Positions 1 to 8,491 of a stretch of 64,000 bases of DNA are shown piece by piece. Position numbers and translations under genes: made by a program. The notes beneath the pieces are model-generated. The model did no database searches, was not told the DNA's origin, and saw only the letters and a program-made list of their open reading frames with translations. Each line of letters begins with the position of its first letter. Position 1 is the first letter of the stretch. The DNA comes from Bacteroidales bacterium (GTDB taxonomy: Bacteria > Bacteroidota > Bacteroidia > Bacteroidales > F082). The DNA lies in contig JACFNF010000012.1 of assembly GCA_019454985.1 (NCBI GenBank), forward strand, positions 18,069 through 82,068. Direction: 5' to 3'.

Positions 1-750
1 GTAACCGTTACTGAAGGTGAAAATTTCACCGTTGGTGTTAATGCTGCTGCCAACGTTGAAACCAATGCCAAACTCAAAAGCTTTACCATCGTCTTCACCA
101 GCAACAATGTCCCTACTACTTTGATTGACGAGCAGCTTGAAAAAGCTCAGGAAAACAATTATTCCAAAGATTTTCAGATTACCCTGAACGGTGTTGGCGA
201 AGGCATCCTGAAAGCCAAAATCACCGATGAAAAAGGCGAATATGCAGAAGTTAGTTTCAAAGTAACGGTAAAACAAGCCGGTGTTGAAGTAAAGAAAAAG
301 ACCAATGTTGAATTTGGCTCTTTCAACGATGCCATTGGCAGTTTCTACGGAACTTCAAACGAAACCGTTTATACCATTTCGCAGGCTTTCCAGAATCAGG
401 CATTGGTTGACATCATCTTCTTTGATGGAGCAACCAACCACAATACTTTGGCAGCTCCCGACGATGCTGATGCCAATAGCATTAACGATTTCAACTTGGT
501 GAACTGGACCAAAAAGAACAAAACCCGTTTTATCCTCACCACCATGACAGCCGCCGAATTCGATGCGATTGGCGAAATTTATCAATTCCCTGAATTTGTT
601 GAAGCCAACGCCTCAACCAAGGCAAACAACTTAGCCGCCGGCAACGTTGTTTACTTCAAAACTGAAGCCGGAAAACATGGTTATGCCAAAATCGTTGACC
701 TCTATACCAAAGGCAGTAAAGCCAAGGTTGATTTCATCGTTGAACAATAA
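1..750 (+). CDS. C-terminal part of an unrecognised exported/surface protein (5' end outside window)
   Basis: The frame is open from base 1 to the TAA at 748-750, so this is the last 249 residues of a longer protein. The visible part looks like two beta-rich segments. The first (about residues 1-95) alternates hydrophobic and polar residues like an Ig-like or BACON-type domain. The second (about 98-249) contains a DIIFFDGATNHNTLAAPDDAD stretch followed by a mixed alpha/beta pattern typical of Bacteroidota lipoproteins. No catalytic motif and no T9SS C-terminal signature is visible. The upstream half, including any signal peptide, is missing. Function unknown; I recognise the style, not the family. 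Confidence 0.75.
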   Translation, partial: VTVTEGENFTVGVNAAANVETNAKLKSFTIVFTSNNVPTTLIDEQLEKAQENNYSKDFQITLNGVGEGILKAKITDEKGEYAEVSFKVTVKQAGVEVKKKTNVEFGSFNDAIGSFYGTSNETVYTISQAFQNQALVDIIFFDGATNHNTLAAPDDADANSINDFNLVNWTKKNKTRFILTTMTAAEFDAIGEIYQFPEFVEANASTKANNLAAGNVVYFKTEAGKHGYAKIVDLYTKGSKAKVDFIVEQ

Positions 751-770
751 TCACAAATAAACAAACTTCA

Positions 771-808
771 AAAGCCTTCTCCCGGATTCGCGAGAAGGCT
801 TTTTTTTT
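771..808 (+). terminator. Rho-independent terminator of the partial gene
   Basis: Perfect 11-bp stem (771-781 with 792-802, AAAGCCTTCTC/GAGAAGGCTTT), 10-nt loop, then a run of T to 808. It lies 20 bp after the stop at 750. It may also serve the convergent phosphatase gene that ends at 886. Confidence 0.9.
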
Positions 809-885
809 ATTCATTAAAAAAGTTCGGGTTTCGTAAGCTAAAAATATCAGGCTAATCAACTTGGCTTATGCAGCAAATAAAACCG

Positions 886-2031
886 TCATTTTGTGACCAC
901 TACCACGAGCTTGCCTTGTTCTTCGAGGCGGCTGACGATACGTTCAGCAATTTTCCATCGGCTGAGCAAGCCCTGTTGTCTGAACTCAATGCTGCCACTA
1001 TTCAGATTTTTCGATTGTCCAAGCCAAACATTGATTCGATCGGCCATTTTAAGGTAACCGGCCATATTGGCAGCTACCGAATCAGCCGGATAATCCGATG
1101 GGTCTTCATCAAGCAAATGATACACCTGATTGAGGGTGACCAAACCCTCGGTTACCAACTCAAAACCATCCAGTTGATAAGCAGGAGGAGTTATCGGGTC
1201 AATAGTTTCGGCCACCTGGATTCGTTTTTTCAATACTCTGGCCGTCATCATGGCAGTAGAGCCCCCAGAAATCAGATGAATTCCTTCAGTTTCAACAAAA
1301 CTGCTGACCCATTCTTCGTCAGACGATTTTTCCAATGGTGTACCGGTGAGCAAGTTTACAATCACGCCGCGACGGTTGACTGCCATCAACACCGAACAAT
1401 CATCGCCAGTGCCCTTTGGCCAATATTCACGTGCCTGATCATGTACTTTGCGGGCAAGCATTTCGCCGTCTAGGCGTTCGACAGGGAGTTGCGACTGGAT
1501 AAAACTGCGCACTCCATCAGTTTCCCAGCCCAACGGAAATATTTTTCCGATACCAGCCTGGGTAATTCCGTCAGACATCAGTAACAATCCATCGCCACGG
1601 CCTATGGTGGTTTCCGCTTCGTGAATAATGGCCTTTTCGAGGGTATAAACCCTGTTAATCAATGGCTGACAATAGGTTTTATTGACTATCAGCGGCGCAG
1701 GCATTTCGTAACTCAACACCGTTGTATTGCCATTGTTCAATATTCTGGCAATGGTAAACACCGCGAATGGATCGCCTTTTCCCCATACATCATTCATCGT
1801 TTTTGCCACTAAGGCAAAAGCCTCGCGTACGGAGAGTCCCATCCGAATAAGGCCTTCTAAACGAGAAATACACATATTGGCAGCGATATGCGCCTTGATG
1901 CCCGACCCAAGCCCATCGGCCAAAAGGATGGTAGTTGCAGCTTCATCGCGAAACACGGCGTAGGCATCGCCACATGGAGCTCCAGGCTTTTTCGGTGTTT
2001 GAACGGCAAAAAGATCGGTGTGGATATACAT
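886..2031 (-). CDS. SpoIIE/PP2C-type serine phosphatase partnered with sensory hydrogenase
   Basis: 381 aa. The first ~220 residues are a SpoIIE/PP2C phosphatase domain. The metal-binding acids sit in GDAY (D22), LLADGLGSG (D39), LLMSDGITQ (D154) and TGDDCSVL (D210/D211). Residues ~225-381 form a second region I cannot assign, rich in charged helices. There is no transmembrane segment, so it is cytoplasmic. The start lies 2 bp after the stop of the upstream PAS-hydrogenase gene, so the two are probably translationally coupled. From the family: SpoIIE phosphatases dephosphorylate serine/threonine on anti-sigma antagonists or similar partners, and phosphatase genes beside group C3 [FeFe]-hydrogenases are a known pairing (also in clostridial hfs operons). 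Inference: this is the output enzyme of an H2 or redox sensor. The substrate is unknown, and no anti-sigma or STAS gene is visible here. Confidence 0.88.
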   Translation of the reverse strand: MYIHTDLFAVQTPKKPGAPCGDAYAVFRDEAATTILLADGLGSGIKAHIAANMCISRLEGLIRMGLSVREAFALVAKTMNDVWGKGDPFAVFTIARILNNGNTTVLSYEMPAPLIVNKTYCQPLINRVYTLEKAIIHEAETTIGRGDGLLLMSDGITQAGIGKIFPLGWETDGVRSFIQSQLPVERLDGEMLARKVHDQAREYWPKGTGDDCSVLMAVNRRGVIVNLLTGTPLEKSSDEEWVSSFVETEGIHLISGGSTAMMTARVLKKRIQVAETIDPITPPAYQLDGFELVTEGLVTLNQVYHLLDEDPSDYPADSVAANMAGYLKMADRINVWLGQSKNLNSGSIEFRQQGLLSRWKIAERIVSRLEEQGKLVVVVTK

Positions 2032-2033
2032 GG

Positions 2034-3758
2034 CTATTTCTTGATGGAGTCAATCAATGTCTTCATCAACACTTCGCCTTTGGCAGTATGTTCGCCGAGA
2101 AACTTAGCCAAGTCCTGAGCCATTTTGATTTGATGATCAATGAGTTCCTGAGCTTTTAGTGCGGTCTCAGTTTTGATCTCATCAAGTTGGAATTTGCTCT
2201 CCTGGCTAACTGTCACATCAATGAAAATGCCGGCATACTGATCCTCATCGGGCAATGCATAAGCCACCAAATGACAAATGAGGTTGTATGCCTTATATTG
2301 AATGGTCTGCCGAATGACAGATTCGGATGTGGTTGCCAATTTTTCAAACGGATCAGGATCAATGAGATAACTGATGTTCCGGCCTAAAAGCAAATCAGAG
2401 CAGTTAAACATGTTTTTAAAGGCCGGATTCATATGCAGAATTTTCAGTTCTTTACTCAGCAGGATTAGGCCATTGGGGTCGTGCTCGATCATGGTGTCGA
2501 ATTTTTTTTCTGCCATAGAGCGCATATATGGCACACACATCTCGGGTTCGGCCATACCTTCGAGGACGGCAATGGCTTTTTCGCGGCAGCCCGGATAGCC
2601 GCAGGCCGTGCAGTTGAGTTCATCTTCGGGGCTATATTTTCCCGTCATAGCCAATACTTGTCTGATTTGTTCTTCAGTAAAGGAACCTCGCTTTTTATTT
2701 TGATCCAAAGGAAATAGCGTTTCAATTCTTTTGTTTACTGCCAATCCCTCGTCATTTTGACCCGGATTAGTCTGGTTGTACGCAAGAATTCTTTTTCGAT
2801 CTAAAAGTACATTTCCTGATTTTGAAGCAAAAGGTCCGCCGATACAGCCGTTTTTGCAGAACATCGGTTCGATGATCATTGCCTGTTTCGGTTGTTCCAT
2901 GAGGGCTTCCAAAGCCGAATTTACCTCGCGGTAGCCGCTCACGGCAACAATGGAAGGGTCTAAGAGGTCGGTGTTGATTCCGGCAGTACGTAAAAGTCCG
3001 CCTTCGAGTGGAAACAAACGGGCATCGCCGGGTACGGGCTGATCGAAATTGCTTTCCTCGCATTGTTTGATATTGATTCCGCGTTGTTCGAAAATCTCAT
3101 CAAACTCCTCGAAGGTGAGCACTACGTCAACCATTTTTTCATTTTCGAGCCATTGCGCTTCGTCCTTTTTGGCAACACAAGGCCCCACGAAGACCACTTT
3201 GCGTTTGGGCTGTTCGGCCTTGAGCATGCGTGCGTGTGCAATCATGGGTGAGGCAACACCAATGAGAAAAGGAGCCAGAGCGGGTGTTTTACGTAAGGTG
3301 AAACTCACAGCGGCTGGGCAGGCAGTACACAAATGCGCCCGGGAAGGGTTTTTTCGGATTGTTTCGGCAGAAGCCTGAGCCACGTGCCAGGCTCCCACAG
3401 ATGTTTCGGCAACGAAACTGAAACCGAGCATACGTGCAGCCGACGGGATACGTTTTTGCTCCCATTCATCATAATATACTACAAACGAAGGGGCAAGGCT
3501 CAGCGCAAGCGGAGCTCCTTCATCAAGCATTTGAAGCACCTTGCTCACATCAGTACGGTAGTTTTTCGCGTTTTGAGGGCAGGCTTTGATACAGGTTCCG
3601 CAAGCGATGCACAACTCAGGGATAACCTCGGCCTGGCCGTTTTTCATTTTGATGGCCTGCACCGGGCAAACCCTCACGCAACGATAACAGTCGCGACATT
3701 TGGCTTTGGTGGTATAAACCACAGGCAGTTTCTCTTTTGGGCGATGGTACTGGCTCAT
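2034..3758 (-). CDS. PAS-domain sensory [FeFe]-hydrogenase (HydS-like, group C3)
   Basis: 574 aa, soluble. Order: two [4Fe-4S] motifs (C21/24/27/31 and C50/53/56/60), an H-cluster domain (~85-330), an extra four-cysteine iron-sulfur motif (C383, C386, C391, C408), a PAS domain (~420-515) and a C-terminal coiled coil (~515-574). H-cluster ligands are present in TACP (C147), GPCVAKK (C194) and EPMFCKNGCIGG (C301, C305). The proton-relay cysteine found just before the L1 ligand in catalytic enzymes is alanine here (A146), as in sensory HydS proteins. That predicts slow turnover and a sensing role. The PAS and coiled coil suggest dimeric signal transfer to the SpoIIE phosphatase encoded 2 bp downstream. 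It follows hydA by 125 bp containing a strong hairpin. Assignment to the sensory class is strong; the signal (H2 versus redox) is inferred. Confidence 0.9.
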   Translation of the reverse strand: MSQYHRPKEKLPVVYTTKAKCRDCYRCVRVCPVQAIKMKNGQAEVIPELCIACGTCIKACPQNAKNYRTDVSKVLQMLDEGAPLALSLAPSFVVYYDEWEQKRIPSAARMLGFSFVAETSVGAWHVAQASAETIRKNPSRAHLCTACPAAVSFTLRKTPALAPFLIGVASPMIAHARMLKAEQPKRKVVFVGPCVAKKDEAQWLENEKMVDVVLTFEEFDEIFEQRGINIKQCEESNFDQPVPGDARLFPLEGGLLRTAGINTDLLDPSIVAVSGYREVNSALEALMEQPKQAMIIEPMFCKNGCIGGPFASKSGNVLLDRKRILAYNQTNPGQNDEGLAVNKRIETLFPLDQNKKRGSFTEEQIRQVLAMTGKYSPEDELNCTACGYPGCREKAIAVLEGMAEPEMCVPYMRSMAEKKFDTMIEHDPNGLILLSKELKILHMNPAFKNMFNCSDLLLGRNISYLIDPDPFEKLATTSESVIRQTIQYKAYNLICHLVAYALPDEDQYAGIFIDVTVSQESKFQLDEIKTETALKAQELIDHQIKMAQDLAKFLGEHTAKGEVLMKTLIDSIKK

Positions 3759-3803
3759 ACGATAAACATTTAACTCGTTACTAAAAAATCTTTAAGGCAA
3801 GAA

Positions 3804-3845
3804 CCTCACTACCTGAGTGGCCAAACGGCCAGTCGGGCAGTGAGG
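3804..3845 (-). terminator. Long inverted repeat between hydA and the sensory hydrogenase (attenuator or processing hairpin)
   Basis: Arms 3804-3822 and 3827-3845 pair at 17 of 19 positions around a 4-nt loop (GTTT in the minus-strand RNA). Read in the operon direction the stem is followed by TTCTTGCC, and a TTTTTT run appears only about 14 nt later, so it is not a textbook terminator. It could partly terminate, stabilise the hydABC mRNA 3' end, or set a lower level of the downstream sensor and phosphatase. Confidence 0.6.
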
Positions 3846-3883
3846 ATTCCCTTTTTTAACCAATTCTAACCAAAATCTCTATC

Positions 3884-5941
3884 TTAGACTTTTACTTTGT
3901 TCATTTGTGCTCCTATTCGTTGAATTTCGCTATCTAACAAAGCTTTTGCTTTTTCAAAGGTCGCATGTTCAAGGATGGTACCGTTCACACGCATCACAGG
4001 ACCTCTTTCGCAACGTTCAAAGCAGAAAGTTGCTTTTACGTCAACCATATCTTCCTGACCTTCAAAGCCAACGATATCGGAGAGTTTGTTTTCGGTGACG
4101 TATTTCGAAAGTTTCTTAAGCAAATCCTGTGCACCGCGCATATAGCAGTTGGTTCCCACGCACACATACACTTCAATTTGTGGCTCGTTGGTGTTGCGGA
4201 TATTGATCACCTGGTCAGTGATACGCTTGCGACCGCCGTAATGTGTATGAAGCAGCTCGTGTGCTTTGTGGCCGCCAATCTCGCCCAACGTAGTGGCATA
4301 AAGCTCTTTTACATAAGGGTTGTCTTGCGATTTGCGCAACTGCATTTGTTTATCCACATTGTAGATTCCCTGAATACGTTTTTGTCTCACGTCGGGGTCG
4401 AAGCTCACAGGTTGTCCGCCACCGGCGATGCACCCGCCCGGGCAGGCCATCACTTCAATCAGATCGTATTGTTCCTTGCCAGCAAGCACACGGTCGCAAA
4501 TCAAACGGGCGTTGGAAAGGGTGTGGGCAATACCAAGGCGCAAATCTAATGAGCCAAGCTTCATCTCCAGTGTACGGATACCTTCGAGGCTACGTGTTTG
4601 CTTGATCTCAGACTCGATGAGTGTCTCGCCGGTAATTTTCTCATAAGCAAAACGTAATACGGCTTCGGTAACACCGCCTGTCCCGCCAAAAAGAACACCG
4701 GCACCTGTTTTAAAGCCAAGCGGCTGGTCAAACGATTCGGGTTTGAGCTTGGCAAAGTTCAATCCGGTTTCGTGAATCATCCTGCCTAATCCTTCGGTGG
4801 TCAGCACATGGTCAACGTCGGCCAGTCCATCGTGGATAAATTCTTCACGTTTGGCTTCAAATTTCTTGGCCGTACAAGGCATGATGGAAACCACAACAAG
4901 GTTTTCGGGCTTGATATTGAGCAGCTTAGGGAGTACTTCGCGGGCAACGCTGCCAAACATCTGTTGGGGCGATTTGCACGAGGAAAGGTTGGGCAGCAGC
5001 TCAGGATAATATTGCTCGGCAAACTTCACCCAGCTTGGGCAGCAGGAAGTGAACTGAGGCAATCGTTCGTTGTTGAGTTTACGTTGGATAAACTCAGTTG
5101 CCTCTTCGAATACCGTAAGGTCAGCAGCAAAACTGGTATCGTAAACCTGATCGAAGCCCATGCGTTTGAGGGCTGCGACAATCTGTCCGGTACTTACAGC
5201 GCCAGGCTCCATGCCAAAGCCTTCTCCCAATGCCACACGTACGGCTGGAGCTAGCTGAGCAACAACATATTTCTCAGGATTATGGATAGCTTTCCAAACT
5301 TCTTCCGTTTCGGGCTTGGGAACAAGCGCTCCGACCGGGCAAACCGAAACGCACTGGCCGCAATAAACACATTCTACGTCTTTAAGGCTTTTGCTGAAAG
5401 CTGGCCCGACAATGGTACGTGCACCGCGGTTGACAAAGTCAATTGCGCCAACACTCTGCATTTCTTTACATACCCTGACACAGTCGCCACACAGAACACA
5501 TTTGTTTGGATCGTGGATGAGCGACCATGAGTGGTTGTCAATCGGGGCTTCTTTTACAGTCTTTTTAAACCTTACTTTGGTTACCCCTAATCTACGTGCA
5601 AGGTCCTGCAATTTACAGTTGTTGGAGCGGGCGCAACTTGGGCAGCTGATGTCATGATTTGCAAGTAACAACTCTAAGTTCACTTTGCGAATCTGCCTCA
5701 CCTCATTGGTGTTGGTTCTTACCACCATGCCAGGAGCGGGTTTGATCGTACAGGTGGTTTGCATGCCCATTCCTTCAATTTCGCAGATACAAAGGCGGCA
5801 GGCGCCAAAAGTGCTCAAATGGGAGTGGTAACAAAAAGTTGGCAGCTCAATGTCAGCCTTGCGAATCAGTTCCAGCAGGTTTCTTTCCCCTTCAATCGGG
5901 ACCATGATTCCGTCTATATTGACCATTTCTCGTGTTTCCAT
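3884..5941 (-). CDS. hydA: Electron-bifurcating [FeFe]-hydrogenase catalytic subunit A
   Basis: 685 aa. From the N-terminus: plant-type [2Fe-2S] domain (C37, C48, C51, C64), His-Cys3 [4Fe-4S] (H96, C100, C103, C109), two [4Fe-4S] (C148-158 and C191-201), then the H-cluster domain with TSCCPSW (C300 proton relay, C301 ligand), MPCTAKKFE (C356) and MACPGGCIAGGGQP (C500, C504). The last ~100 residues are a thioredoxin-like [2Fe-2S] domain (C594, C599, C640, C644), as in the Thermotoga maritima trimeric enzyme. With HydB and HydC it should evolve H2 from NADH and reduced ferredoxin together, or run in reverse. The gene lies 85 bp downstream of hydB. All H-cluster ligands are intact. The maturases HydE/F/G are not in this window. 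Confidence 0.95.
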   Translation of the reverse strand: METREMVNIDGIMVPIEGERNLLELIRKADIELPTFCYHSHLSTFGACRLCICEIEGMGMQTTCTIKPAPGMVVRTNTNEVRQIRKVNLELLLANHDISCPSCARSNNCKLQDLARRLGVTKVRFKKTVKEAPIDNHSWSLIHDPNKCVLCGDCVRVCKEMQSVGAIDFVNRGARTIVGPAFSKSLKDVECVYCGQCVSVCPVGALVPKPETEEVWKAIHNPEKYVVAQLAPAVRVALGEGFGMEPGAVSTGQIVAALKRMGFDQVYDTSFAADLTVFEEATEFIQRKLNNERLPQFTSCCPSWVKFAEQYYPELLPNLSSCKSPQQMFGSVAREVLPKLLNIKPENLVVVSIMPCTAKKFEAKREEFIHDGLADVDHVLTTEGLGRMIHETGLNFAKLKPESFDQPLGFKTGAGVLFGGTGGVTEAVLRFAYEKITGETLIESEIKQTRSLEGIRTLEMKLGSLDLRLGIAHTLSNARLICDRVLAGKEQYDLIEVMACPGGCIAGGGQPVSFDPDVRQKRIQGIYNVDKQMQLRKSQDNPYVKELYATTLGEIGGHKAHELLHTHYGGRKRITDQVINIRNTNEPQIEVYVCVGTNCYMRGAQDLLKKLSKYVTENKLSDIVGFEGQEDMVDVKATFCFERCERGPVMRVNGTILEHATFEKAKALLDSEIQRIGAQMNKVKV

Positions 5942-6026
5942 GGGTAGTATTTCGTTATTTGTTGAAAATCAGCGAAGCCTGAGCTTCATTTCCTGTTCTT
6001 ATTTGATCGTTTGTTACTGAACTTTC

Positions 6027-7934
6027 TTAGTTAAATCCGAGAACTGCTTCGAATTTGCACACCTCGAAACATACGCCGCACTTGGTGCAGATTTCGGGAT
6101 CAATCACATGAGGCTGTTTGCGTTCGCCGCTGATGGCCTGTACCGGACATTTGCGGGCGCAAATGGTACAACCTGTACATTTCTCAACGTCAATGGTAAT
6201 AGTCCGAAGGGCTTTGCAGTTGTTTGTACGGCAACGCTTGTTGTGGATATGTTCCAGGTATTCATCTTTAAACTTCAACAGGGTTGAAAGAACCGGACTG
6301 GGAGCGGTTTTGCCAAGTCCGCACAAGGAGGCCAGCTTTACCACTTTACCGACTTCTTCAAGCATTTCGAAAGTTTCGTGAGTAGCGTTTCCTTCGATGA
6401 TATCGTCGAGCAAAGCCAGCAATTGTTTTGTTCCTTCACGACAGGGCACACATTTTCCGCAACTTTCGCTTTGGGTGAAGTTCATAAAGAAACGTGCAAT
6501 CTGAACCATACACGACTGTTTGTTCATGACGACTAATCCGCCCGAACCTACCATTGCGCCTTTGGCCAGCAGGTTGTCATAGTCTAAAGGCATATCAAGG
6601 TCCTCTTCAGTAAGGCATCCACCCGAGGGTCCACCAATCTGCACGGCTTTGAAACCTTCGCCTGTCACATTGCCATCGTCATCGGTCACACCACCGCCAA
6701 TGTTATATACAATTTCGCGCAGGGTTGTACCAAAAGGTACTTCGATCAGGCCTGTATTGGCCACATGGCCGGTAAGAGCAAAAGTTTTGGTACCTTTTGA
6801 AGATTTGGTGCCATACTGGTTAAACCATTCCGGGCCGTTGCGAAGGATGAGTGGCACAGCAGCCAGAGTTTCCACGTTGTTGATGACAGTTGGTTTTCCG
6901 AACAAACCTTTTTGAGCCGGGAACGGTGGTTTGGGCATTGGCATACCACGTTTACCTTCGATAGAGGCGATAAGCGCTGTTTCTTCGCCACAGACGAAAG
7001 CTCCGGCGCCTTCCATTATGTGAATTTCCATAGACTGACCGGTGCCAAAAACGTTGTCGCCAAGAATTCCGGCTTCATGGGCATCTTCGATGGCTTTTCG
7101 CATACGTTGCACCGCCAGCGGATACTCGAGGCGTACATACACATAAGCTTCATCAGCTCCGATGGCTCTTGCTGCAATCATCATACCTTCGAGTACGCGG
7201 TGCGGATTGCCTTCCATCAGGCTACGATCCATAAATGCGCCCGGGTCGCCTTCGTCGGCATTACAAATCACATATTTTTTAGCACTTTTCTCAACACGGG
7301 TGAGGTTCCATTTACGGCCGGTCGGGAAACCGCCTCCGCCGCGTCCACGCAAACCAGAATCGAGGATTGTTTGGCAGATCTGCTCATCAGTGAGCTCAGT
7401 GAAAGCCCGATAAGCTGCCTGATAGCCATTGTGTGCAATATATTCGCGGATGTTTTGGGGATCCACATGGCCACACTCACCCAGAACCAAACGATTCTGT
7501 CGCTTGTAGAAAGGAATGTCGAGCTGTCCTTTGTTGCGTTCACCGTTGGCCGGATTCACATAAAGCAACCGCTCAATGATTTCGTCGTTGACAACCGACT
7601 TTTCGACAATTTCCTGAGCATCTTCGGGTTTCACTTTCACGTACATGGTTTCGTCGGGTAAAATATTGACTAAAGGTCCCTGAGCACAGAATCCCTGACA
7701 ACCGCTTCCGGTAAGTTGTACCGGGTCGCATTCATGACGATCCAGTTCGAGTTCGGCAAACAATTCTAATCCTGCATCGGCGATGGCTTTTTCAATGGCC
7801 TCATAAACACGAAGGGATCCATTGGCCACACAACCGGTTCCGGCACAAACGATGATGCGCTTTTTAATGTGCGAAGCAGCTTTGTTATAAGCTTCTTTTA
7901 CTTCAGATAGATCGGTAATAATCATGGTTTCCAT
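6027..7934 (-). CDS. hydB: Bifurcating [FeFe]-hydrogenase subunit B (NuoF-like, NAD/FMN site)
   Basis: 635 aa. An N-terminal thioredoxin-like [2Fe-2S] domain (C30, C35, C79, C83) is followed by the NuoF core with the glycine-rich GRGGGGFPTG (197-206) that binds NAD(H)/FMN, an SLBB-like segment, and the [4Fe-4S] site C492/C495/C498/C538. A C-terminal 2x[4Fe-4S] ferredoxin domain follows (C586-C596, C616-C626). The HxH...CRTNNC stretch (~562-573) resembles the zinc hinge reported in HydABC structures; this is suggestive only. The extra N- and C-terminal modules separate HydB from complex I NuoF and fit the bifurcating type. It is 14 bp downstream of hydC. A second in-frame ATG lies three codons in. 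Confidence 0.95.
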   Translation of the reverse strand: METMIITDLSEVKEAYNKAASHIKKRIIVCAGTGCVANGSLRVYEAIEKAIADAGLELFAELELDRHECDPVQLTGSGCQGFCAQGPLVNILPDETMYVKVKPEDAQEIVEKSVVNDEIIERLLYVNPANGERNKGQLDIPFYKRQNRLVLGECGHVDPQNIREYIAHNGYQAAYRAFTELTDEQICQTILDSGLRGRGGGGFPTGRKWNLTRVEKSAKKYVICNADEGDPGAFMDRSLMEGNPHRVLEGMMIAARAIGADEAYVYVRLEYPLAVQRMRKAIEDAHEAGILGDNVFGTGQSMEIHIMEGAGAFVCGEETALIASIEGKRGMPMPKPPFPAQKGLFGKPTVINNVETLAAVPLILRNGPEWFNQYGTKSSKGTKTFALTGHVANTGLIEVPFGTTLREIVYNIGGGVTDDDGNVTGEGFKAVQIGGPSGGCLTEEDLDMPLDYDNLLAKGAMVGSGGLVVMNKQSCMVQIARFFMNFTQSESCGKCVPCREGTKQLLALLDDIIEGNATHETFEMLEEVGKVVKLASLCGLGKTAPSPVLSTLLKFKDEYLEHIHNKRCRTNNCKALRTITIDVEKCTGCTICARKCPVQAISGERKQPHVIDPEICTKCGVCFEVCKFEAVLGFN

Positions 7935-7948
7935 TGTTCCTTCATTTT

Positions 7949-8491
7949 TTAGTTAGAGGCTACTGCCTGATTCTCGTACTCAACGATTCCGTCAATAATT
8001 TCATCGCAACGCTTATTGTTCACCTGACCGTAAACTTTTTCGTTAACGACCATTACAGGCGCTAATCCACAGGCGCCCAGGCAACTGACCGGCTCGATGG
8101 TGAACATCATATCGTCGGTGGTATGTTTGTCAGGCGACAGTTTCAATTTTTTATAAAGTAGGTCGAGCAGTTTTGTACTGCCTTTGACGTGACATGCAGT
8201 CCCATCGCATACCTTAATAATATATTTACCTTTTGCTTCGAGCGAGAAATGGGCATAAAAGGTAGCCACACCGTAAACCTCTGCAACCGGCATATCCAAT
8301 GCGGTGGCAACATAGGTGAGTACCTGGGGCGGCAGATAACGATAGGCTTCCTGAACCTGTTGCAGGATCGGAATCAGTCGGTCTTTGCTGTGGTTGTTTC
8401 GTTCGATGATTTCAATCACCTGATGAAACTGTCTTAGATTTTTGTTCGGTTCTGTTTTCACGATATTAAGAGTTGGGTTTAAACAGTTCAA
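7949..8491 (-). CDS. hydC: Bifurcating [FeFe]-hydrogenase subunit C (NuoE-like)
   Basis: 180 aa, the usual NuoE/HydC length. The thioredoxin-like [2Fe-2S] fold carries its four cysteines at C95, C100, C137 and C141 (KVCDGTACHVKG ... SCLGACGLAP), after an N-terminal helical bundle (~20-85, with VYGVATFYAHF). It passes electrons between clusters of HydB. Its ATG overlaps the TGA of rex as ATGA, so the two are translationally coupled. This places the hydrogenase genes in the same transcript as their likely repressor. Confidence 0.95.
   Translation of the reverse strand: MNCLNPTLNIVKTEPNKNLRQFHQVIEIIERNNHSKDRLIPILQQVQEAYRYLPPQVLTYVATALDMPVAEVYGVATFYAHFSLEAKGKYIIKVCDGTACHVKGSTKLLDLLYKKLKLSPDKHTTDDMMFTIEPVSCLGACGLAPVMVVNEKVYGQVNNKRCDEIIDGIVEYENQAVASN

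Noticed and set aside
868..1473. 201-codon frame on the plus strand
   Set aside because: Antisense to the SpoIIE phosphatase, whose motifs fit the minus strand; no promoter or domain.
6912..7661. 249-codon frame on the plus strand
   Set aside because: Shadow of hydB; the minus strand has all cofactor motifs.
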